Shown one piece after another: positions 9,562 to 19,291 of a stretch of DNA of 19,291 nt (position 1 is its first letter; each line of letters begins with the position of its first letter). The DNA is from Salpingoeca rosetta (lineage: Eukaryota > Opisthokonta > Choanoflagellata > Craspedida > Salpingoecidae). The position numbers and the translations under genes were made by a program. The DNA is taken from positions 168,070 through 187,360 of the forward strand of contig NW_004754904.1 in the NCBI RefSeq assembly GCF_000188695.1. Direction: 5' to 3'. The notes under the pieces are model-generated. The model searched no databases. It saw nothing but the letters and a program-made list of their open reading frames with translations, and was not told the DNA's origin.

Positions 9562-10620
9562 CTAGGATATGCAACAGCAGCTGCAGCAGCTGCTTGATTG
9601 CGAGCCTTGTCCCGATTCTCCGAGCAGCGGCATATCCTCAAAGTCAGACGCAGAGACTGCGCAGACAGAGATGCAGACAGACAGACAGACACACAGACAC
9701 ACACACACAAAACAGACACATGTCACATGTGGCATGAGTGCTTGCACGGTGAACTAGGGTGGGAGCCATGGATTGCGGGTCAGACACGATGCAGGAAGAG
9801 GGAAAACAGCCGCACGTGCAGGCAGACAGCTGCAGTGGATGTTCATGTTCATATCATAACGTAAAGTACGTACACACATAGAAGTCGTACACAGTCGCAG
9901 AGTTGCACGATCGCGATCACAATCACGCACGCACACACACACGAATTCTCACAGCAACGTTCATACACACAAGCAAACAATTGGACGCTCACATGTGACG
10001 GGCTTGTGTGTTGGTACTTCGATGAAGTTGATGGAGTGGTTGTCTGCAAGTCTTGTGCAAGAGTGGGATCCGGAACAGCTGATGTACAAGGCGAGTGTTC
10101 CATGAAACGTGGGTTGCGGGGGAGGACAATTCAAGGATGTCAGCACATCAGGAGGTGATCATGTAGCAAACGTACATGGAAGAAGAATGTAAAATTCACA
10201 ACAGCGCACACACTGGGCAACGCGACAGCTTGACGGACACACAGTCAGACACAGGCAGACACAGACAGACACACAGAAAAGCAGACACTCGCATCCCCCA
10301 CCCACCCACACCCAACCGCGCCAATTCACCTCCAGTGTTGGTTGTTGACGAGGAAGAGCAGGTGATACACGCCGTATTTGAGTTTGAGGGTCGTGGAGAA
10401 CTGGTTGTCTGTGTCTTTCTTCAAGACGTGCCTCCTGTACCAGCGAGACGAGTGTCCAAACATGAAGCAATTGGATGAGCGAGGAAGCCAGCACATCTGA
10501 TCGCGATCACGGACCTCCAAACAGTACTTTTCCACACACACACACACGCACACACACACACACAATACAGATGCAAGTAAACTCATACGTCCACACGTCC
10601 ACACGTCCACACACACACAT

Positions 10621-10663
<43 letters not shown>

Positions 10664-10810
10664 CACACACACATACACACACCTTGCACGCTTGATGCTG
10701 TCAACGTTCGTGTGAAGGCCTCCAGCAGGCACAATGGCCACTTGCACGCTTGTTAACTCATTCGGTGGCCTCCGCATGGGCGTAAACGTGATGCTCAACG
10801 ACTCGCTCAT
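9562..10810 (-). CDS. AMPK-beta-like CBM48 (glycogen-binding) protein with Cys-cluster C-terminus
   Basis: Predicted small carbohydrate-binding protein of about 159 residues. Exons: 10810-10683 (ATG at 10810), 10496-10330, 10078-9993, 9656-9562 (stop TAG). The last two junctions keep phase (2 then 1). The first needs the donor moved about 4 nt into the GTGTGT tract, so that boundary is uncertain. The fold is read from [39 protein letters not shown] then QHW, and [10 protein letters not shown], which follow the AMPK-beta glycogen-binding domain. The two binding-site tryptophans and the Asn before the last strand are present, while the Lys of YKF is replaced (LLF). No AMPK-beta C-terminal alpha/gamma-binding region follows. 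The protein ends in [11 protein letters not shown] and a tail CCSCCCIS, suggesting S-acylation and membrane anchoring. It is divergent from the thioredoxin-fold gene at 11018. Confidence 0.7.
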
Positions 10811-10941
10811 GGCGACAGCAAGTGCTTGCTGATCCAATCGGCAATGCGGCAACGACGACTACCAATGAAGAGACAGCGTTCAAGAAGGCAACAGACAGCA
10901 GCGCTCGACCATGTGTTTGTTCGTATGCTGTATTGATGGCA

Positions 10942-10949
10942 TATAAATA
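10942..10949 (+). promoter_or_regulatory. TATA box of the thioredoxin-fold gene
   Basis: TATAAATA lies 69 bp upstream of the ATG at 11018, in the 207-bp gap between the divergent CBM48 and thioredoxin-fold genes. It is a good match to the eukaryotic TATA consensus in a GC-rich setting, and the spacing leaves room for a short 5' UTR. Confidence 0.65.
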
Positions 10950-11017
10950 GGCCAAACAAAGGACGATATCGCCGCGCTCATGTCACACAACCATTCATCC
11001 ACGATCACCCACCCACG

Positions 11018-11822
11018 ATGCCACAAGTTCGTGTGCTGGTGATGCAGCTGCTTGCAGTAGCTGCTGTTGCGAGTGTACTGTCGCCGCACCTGTGTGGTGG
11101 GAGCGTGCTGGAAGATGTGCCCGCGTACCTGCAGCGGGTGAACACGACAGCGCTGACGCTGTCGCATGAACACTGCAAGTACCACCTTCACGTGTGGATC
11201 GATCCCCTGTGCCCGGATGGCAAGCGCGTGTGGCACGAGGCGCAAACCATGGACGTCCCTGAAAACATCGACATCTCGTTCCACCTCTTCGCCTTGCCCT
11301 TCCACCCGCTTTCATATGAAGTGTTACAGGTGGTGCACCAGCTTCCAGCAGACCCAAACCACTCGGCAATCACCTCCTTCATTGGCCGTGTGTTTGAGAG
11401 CATGCACAAGTTCTCTGCAGAGGCCCTCAACCACGGTACGCTCCGCGACCTGCAGGTGGACCTGCACGAGCTCGCCGCGCTGCCATCGTCGTCGTCGTCG
11501 TCATCGCAGCTGTCGCAAGAAGCAACGGGGTCCCCGTCCGCACAGCAGCTGGCACGCTTGCACGTGAAGCTGGCAGCGGCCCTTGGCATCTACGAGTCAC
11601 CGCAGTTCCGCGTCAACCGCTGCGATCAGGAAATGGGCGACGTGGACGCTCGACTCGTGGCCGCTGGCCTCTCAATCAGCATCTTTTCCGTCCGTCAGGC
11701 CGTCAGCCACATCTTAGACCAAGTGCGCGCGTGTGTGTCTCGTGTTTGTGTGTGTGTGTGTGTCTCGTGTGTGTGTGTGTGTCTCGTGTGTGTGTGTGTG
11801 TCTCGTGTGTGTGTGTGTGTGT

Positions 11823-11880
<58 letters not shown>

Positions 11881-12057
11881 TCGTGTGTGTGTGTGTGTGT
11901 GTGTCTCGTGTGTGTGTGTGTCGTGTGTGCGTGCGCTCCAATGTGCACCTCTTAACCTGGACATGATCACTTTGTGTTTTGGTACGCTCACGCTTCTGCT
12001 GCGCTTAACAACCCCCCCCCCCTTTGACATTCGTTGCAGACATCCATGTCGTCATAG
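11018..12057 (+). CDS. Secreted thioredoxin-fold (DsbA-like) protein, two exons
   Basis: Probably a secretory-pathway thioredoxin-superfamily protein; its substrate is unknown. Exon 1 (11018-11722, 235 residues) starts at an ATG just after a TATA box. Exon 2 (12040-12057) would add five residues and stop at TAG, following a C/T-rich tract and TTGCAG acceptor. Residues 1-28 form a signal peptide (MQLLAVAAVASVL core). The beta strand YHLHVWIDPLCPDGKRVW (55-72) has the DxxCPD pattern of DsbA-like proteins, with a single Cys65 and no CxxC, then ISFHLFALPFH (86-96) and helices to VRQAVSHILDQ. Possible N-glycosylation sites are NTT (42) and NHS (114). A serine run (157-163) comes from a TCG repeat. 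The exon 2 frame is the weak point: another donor in the GT tract would give a longer C-terminus. Family assignment is by motif only. Confidence 0.65.
11726..11934. repeat. Compound (TG)n-TCTCG repeat in the thioredoxin-fold intron
   Basis: TG tracts of varying length are separated by seven TCTCG interruptions. The tract starts within a few bases of the splice donor. It contains no stop codons in the sense frame, so intron retention would be translated as a Cys/Val-rich tail. Confidence 0.95.
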
Positions 12058-12349
12058 GAAGGAAGAACGGCAGCAACCGCCATTTTCTTTGATCTTGGAT
12101 GCATACTGCTTGTTGCCTGGACATGTTTACATTAGTTCGGTTGCGTGGTTATCCTTGCGTCATTTGTATGTGGTGGGTGTTGGCGTATTCGCGGCATAAC
12201 TTCATCTCGTGGTACCGTGGCCTCGATAATAACGATTGCTTCGTCGAAGCAACGCACCAAGCACTCAAACTCACGGCACGCACGCGCATACTTGAGGTAA
12301 CTCAGCAAGCACACGAACTAAAGCACAAAGCCCAGCATGGACATGCGCG

Positions 12350-12389
<40 letters not shown>

Positions 12390-12503
12390 ATAGACAGACG
12401 GGGGAGACAGTTTGACTGGGGAGACAGCAGAGACAGACACTCACACACGCACACACGCACGTGGTAACACGGGAGTGCGTGTGCGTGCGTGGTGGGTTCG
12501 GGT
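12058..12503. other. Convergent intergenic region
   Basis: It lies between the 3' ends of the thioredoxin-fold gene (+) and the GDP-mannose dehydratase (-). It has a CA array at 12354-12387 and otherwise unremarkable sequence. The open frame 12099-12467 shows no family motif and runs into the CA array, so I do not call it. No canonical AATAAA is seen near either stop codon. Confidence 0.6.
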
Positions 12504-16045
<3,542 letters not shown>

Positions 16046-16474
16046 GACGATATCCGTTGTTGCTTGCTTGCTTTGCTTTGCCTGCTGGCGTTGCTTTCGT
16101 TGTCGTTGTCGTTGTTGTTCGCACTCGCTCACTGAACTCAAAGAAAAATAACTACACCATCAACAATATTCCATGAACTGGTTGCAACTGAATTTGGTTC
16201 AAGATATGTCAAACTTTCTTGTTGGGAACAATGAAATTGAATTCAGTCGGCCAGGACCACGCACAAACCCGTTACCGCGAGAGGGGGAAGCAGCGTGTTG
16301 TGGCTGGAGATCGCACTGCTGCACACCACACACCACGCACACCGTGCACGCCACACACCACGCACACCGTGCACGCCACACACCACGCACACCGTGCACG
16401 CCACACACCACGCACACCGTGCACGCCACACCGCACACTGCACTGCTGTGCTTCCCTCCACCACATTCTGTGAA
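16046..16474. promoter_or_regulatory. Divergent promoter region, GMDS / FANCJ-like helicase
   Basis: The 429 bp between the start codons of two head-to-head genes must hold both promoters. On the GMDS side there is a GTTGTTGTC-type low-complexity stretch (16080-16125), probably 5' UTR. The middle (16141-16250) is AT-richer. The helicase side carries the 25-bp minisatellite. I see no TATA box. Confidence 0.6.
16326..16425. repeat. 25-bp minisatellite, four perfect copies
   Basis: Four tandem identical 25-bp units start at 16326, 16351, 16376 and 16401, with a partial fifth. Each unit contains CACGCACACCGTGCACG, which includes the palindrome GTGCAC. The array ends 49 bp before the helicase ATG. 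Confidence 0.95.
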
Positions 16475-18758
16475 ATGAAGGAGTATCAGATATGTGGGAA
16501 GCGGATCGTGTTTCCATTCAAGCCGTACCCAAGCCAGTTCCTCCTCATCTCCGCCATCTTGAAGGCGCTGGACAAGGTCAGAGAGAAGGGATCGCAGGCA
16601 TTTCCACGCGCACACACGCGCACGCTGCGGGCCTGTTTGCGCTTTCATTGCCTCTCATCAAACTACCTATTTCCTCTTGTTGAACCTCACACACATATGC
16701 ACACATGTACACACACATGCACACACATGCACACATGTACACACATATGCACCCTTTTTCTGTGTTCGTCGCTTGCATTGTTGCAGGGGGACAATGCTCT
16801 ACTTGAGAGCCCAACCGGAAGTGGAAAGTCGCTGGCCCTGCTGTGCGCATCCCTGGCCTGGCAAAAGGCCGAGCGCACGCGCCTGCTGGCGGAGTTCCAC
16901 GCGGAGCAGGCCGCCCACGAGCTTGCGCAGGCCCAGGCTCAGATGCAGGCGGCTGCAACAGCAACAGGCAAGCCCAAACCGCAACCGGCAGGCAGTGGTG
17001 CCAACGCTCCACAGGACGCAAGCACAGGCGAGTCGCATGAGTTCACTGCCAGCCTGGACGTGCTGGATCAGTTTCGACACGAGGGCAGGAGCAGCGGTCT
17101 TGGGCAGGGCGCGTTGCTCGATGCTGCTGACGATGATGACGACGACTTCATGGACGCATCCTTCACCATCAAGCACTCGAAACAGCATCAGCAAGAATCA
17201 TCAGCATCCAGTGGCAGCAGCGGCAGTACGAAGCAAGTCAACTCTGCGGAAAAGGAAAACGCAAACATCGCCACAGCCCACCCCCACCATGACCAACAAC
17301 AGCAGACGTCGGAGGGTGGCGGGGAGCAGCCCCTGAAACGATCCAAACACCTCCGCCCAAAGCGCCCGCCAAAGATGTACGTGCACGCGTGTGTTTGGTG
17401 TTTGCTGTTCGTGTGTATCGCGTGTTTGCATTGCGTGTTGTGTTGTGGTTGTTGTTGTTGTTTCTCTTGGTTGTTGTTTTTCACGTGCCTACTTACACAC
17501 ACACGCTCGCACACACACCAATCAACGCTCACGCACACGCCAAATCAACACTCACCACGCATACCTTCCACAAACGCATCTTCCCAAACACATCAACACA
17601 CACACACACAATTGTTGCAGTTTCTTTGCGAGCCGGACGCACAAGCAGCTTGAGCAGATTACGAAAGAGCTTGGGCGAAGCGCATATCGGGATGTGCACA
17701 TGACCGTGCTCAGCAGCCGCGAGCAGACGTGCATCCACCCGCGCGTGTCAAAGTCTCCCGCAAAGAATGAGGAGTGCAAGCTGATGCTGGAGCAGCGGGC
17801 GTTTGGCGGCGGCGGCTCCGGCTGCGCGTATTACAACAACGCGCAGAAGCTCGCGTCACGACGCTTCCGGACACAGAGCTGGGATTTGGAGGACCTCGTG
17901 TCCGCTGGAAAACGGATCCGCGGCTGTCCTTACTACGCGTCGCGTGAAATGCTGCCGTCTGCCGACATTGTGTTTTGTCCATACAACTACCTCATCGACC
18001 CCGTGATCCGCAGCACCATGGACATCAACCCGGCAAACGCCATCATCATCCTGGACGAGGCACACAACATCGAGGTGTGTGTGTATGTGTACATGTATGT
18101 ATGTGAATGTGTATGTGTAAATATAAATATGTGTGTATGTGTATGTATGTATGTATGTGTATGTGTATATGTGTGAATGTGTATGTGTATGTATGTACGT
18201 GTGTATGTGCTGTGTTTTTGATGTGGTGCGTGCATGTGCATGTGTTGTGTGTTGTGGCTGCGTCCACCAATGCCGCCCACCGCTCTGCGCGCACCACACG
18301 CCTCACCCTTCTCTCAACAACACTCCCCGCCAACACCCGTCTCTCCTCCATCATCTTCGTTGGTCGCAATCAGGACGTTGCACGGGACTCGGCGTCCACG
18401 TCCTTGACGGTTGAGGCGCTTGAGTCCGCCATCACAGATCTCCAGGGCGCACACGGCGGCGACGGCAGCGGTGGTGGCGCTCCGATCCTGTACGAGACAA
18501 CCGGCGCGCGTGCACGTGCACGTGCACACGAGGAGGAGCAGGTGGCGTTGGCGGAACACGTGCAGCGGCTCACGGCGTCACTGCGCGCGCTCGTGGGGTG
18601 GGCGAAGCAGGAGATCACCCACCCAGCCTGCAAACGGGACTACCAGACCAAGAACAGGGTACGGGCCTCGTGTGTTATGCTGTGTGCGCGTGCGCGTATA
18701 TGCACGTTGGCTCATTATCAGTACCACCATGACTATCATCATCATCACCACCACCACC

Positions 18759-18792
<34 letters not shown>

Positions 18793-19221
18793 TCGTCAGG
18801 TGTTTGGTGCGAGCGAGGCGGTTGCATCATTGTCGCGTTACGGCATTGTGCCCGGCACACCATCGCTGCTGCAGGAGTCCTTCAACCAGCTCTTCAAGGA
18901 CACCGACGACGTGAGCAGTTGGATGCTTGTGTGAAACGTGTGTGTGTGCGCGTGCGTATGTATATGAACATTGTGTTTGTGCGTATGTGTGTGCATGCAT
19001 GTGCTGCCATCACACTTTTTGTTGACTGTGTTCATCAATATGTGCTCGTGTGTGTGTGTGTGTGCGTGCCTGTGTGCGTGTGTGTGCGTGCGTGTGTGTG
19101 TGTGTGTGCAGACGAATCAGCCGGCAATCAAGCTGCAGGGCACAACCACGATGACCATCACTCGTCTGTTGACCGTCCTCGCATTCTTCTTCGAAACCCC
19201 AACGGCGCACCGCGACTACAG
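16475..19221 (+). CDS. BRIP1: FANCJ/BRIP1-type iron-sulfur DNA helicase, 5' six exons (continues past right edge)
   Basis: 5'-3' superfamily 2 helicase of the XPD/FANCJ group, nuclear, acting in crosslink and G-quadruplex repair if orthologous. Exons: 16475-16576, 16787-17376, 17621-18074, 18374-18658, 18800-18910, 19112-19221 (550 codons so far, last junction phase 2). All introns are GT-AG and in phase. The N-terminus has the Q-motif region VFPFKPYPSQ, then Walker A SPTGSGKSLALLC (42-54), FFASRTHKQLEQITKEL (motif Ia), four iron-sulfur cysteines at 268, 283, 299 and 333 (TCIHP, EEC, SGCAYY, RGCPYY), FCPYNYLID, and the DEAH box ILDEAHNIE (374-382). As in FANCJ, a long low-complexity insert (about 60-230) separates Walker A from motif Ia; it holds an acidic run (149-154), a KEN triplet (190-192) and a basic patch PLKRSKHLRPKRPPK. 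RTEL1 and DDX11 are the alternatives; the opening and the GTRTHKQ-like motif favour FANCJ. Confidence 0.92.
18075..18225. repeat. Degenerate TGTATG repeat, helicase intron 3
   Basis: GTGTATGTATG-type repeats start directly at the donor of exon 17621-18074. Confidence 0.9.
18736..18796. repeat. (CAT)n/(CAC)n trinucleotide repeat, helicase intron 4
   Basis: A CAT-CAC-CAT triplet array runs up to the acceptor (CGTCAG) of exon 18800-18910, replacing the usual pyrimidine tract. Confidence 0.95.
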
Positions 19222-19224
19222 GTA

Positions 19225-19246
19225 CACTCGCGCGTTCAATCGTGAA

Positions 19247-19291
<45 letters not shown>
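19225..19291. repeat. (TG)n microsatellite at the right edge, helicase intron 6
   Basis: It begins within about 25 bp after the donor of exon 19112-19221 and runs off the window. Confidence 0.9.

Noticed and set aside
12099..12467. 122-residue plus-strand open frame downstream of the thioredoxin-fold gene
   Set aside because: It has no recognisable motif, ends in a CA array, and lies in a convergent 3' region where UTRs are expected.
16326..16425. Possible CRISPR-like array
   Set aside because: The 25-bp units are directly adjacent with no spacers, and the context is eukaryotic.
16295..17653. 452-residue plus-strand open frame covering the helicase start
   Set aside because: It merges the upstream minisatellite, exon 1, an unspliced intron and exon 2. 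The intron 16577-16786 has clear GT-AG ends, and removing it restores the FANCJ alignment, so only the exonic parts are real.

Overview
The window is nuclear DNA from an intron-rich unicellular eukaryote. Exons are short and GC-rich, and they are split by GT-AG introns packed with (CA)n/(TG)n arrays. An SH2 domain with an intact phosphotyrosine-binding arginine, tandem DEP domains, an iron-sulfur helicase of the FANCJ/BRIP1 type and GDP-fucose metabolism point to a holozoan. A choanoflagellate is my best guess; this is inference, because no marker gene is present.

Layout, left to right. 1-2901 (- strand): a family GT10 (fucosyltransferase-like) gene. A 594-bp perfect direct repeat (1-594 = 1690-2283) carries two of its exons a second time beyond its last recognisable exon. 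3063-4205 (-): an intronless NAD kinase of the alphaproteobacterial type with a mitochondrial-type presequence. 4647-8930 (-): a gene of about 13 exons encoding a DEP-DEP-(tyrosine motifs)-SH2 protein, an architecture I do not recognise from any named family. 9562-10810 (-): a small protein with an AMPK-beta-like glycogen-binding (CBM48) fold and a cysteine cluster at its C-terminus. 11018-12057 (+): a secreted thioredoxin-fold, DsbA-like protein with a TATA box, divergent from the CBM48 gene. 12504-16045 (-): a complete 12-exon GDP-mannose 4,6-dehydratase. 16475 to the right edge (+): the first six exons of a FANCJ/BRIP1-type 5'-3' DNA helicase, divergent from the dehydratase across a promoter region holding a 25-bp minisatellite.

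I reconstructed exons by hand from family motifs plus splice-phase bookkeeping. For the dehydratase, the helicase and most of the DEP-SH2 and GT10 genes, every junction keeps frame. The dehydratase makes the precursor of GDP-L-fucose, which GT10 enzymes normally use, so two genes here bear on fucosylation. The others appear functionally unrelated: NADP supply, tyrosine-kinase or TOR-type signalling, glycogen sensing, secretory-pathway redox, and DNA repair.

The most unusual items are the DEP-DEP-SH2 protein, the duplicated GT10 exons, the intronless bacterial-type NAD kinase, the CBM48 protein with a possibly acylated tail, and a compositionally distinct block (about 6816-7071) exactly where the second DEP domain should end.
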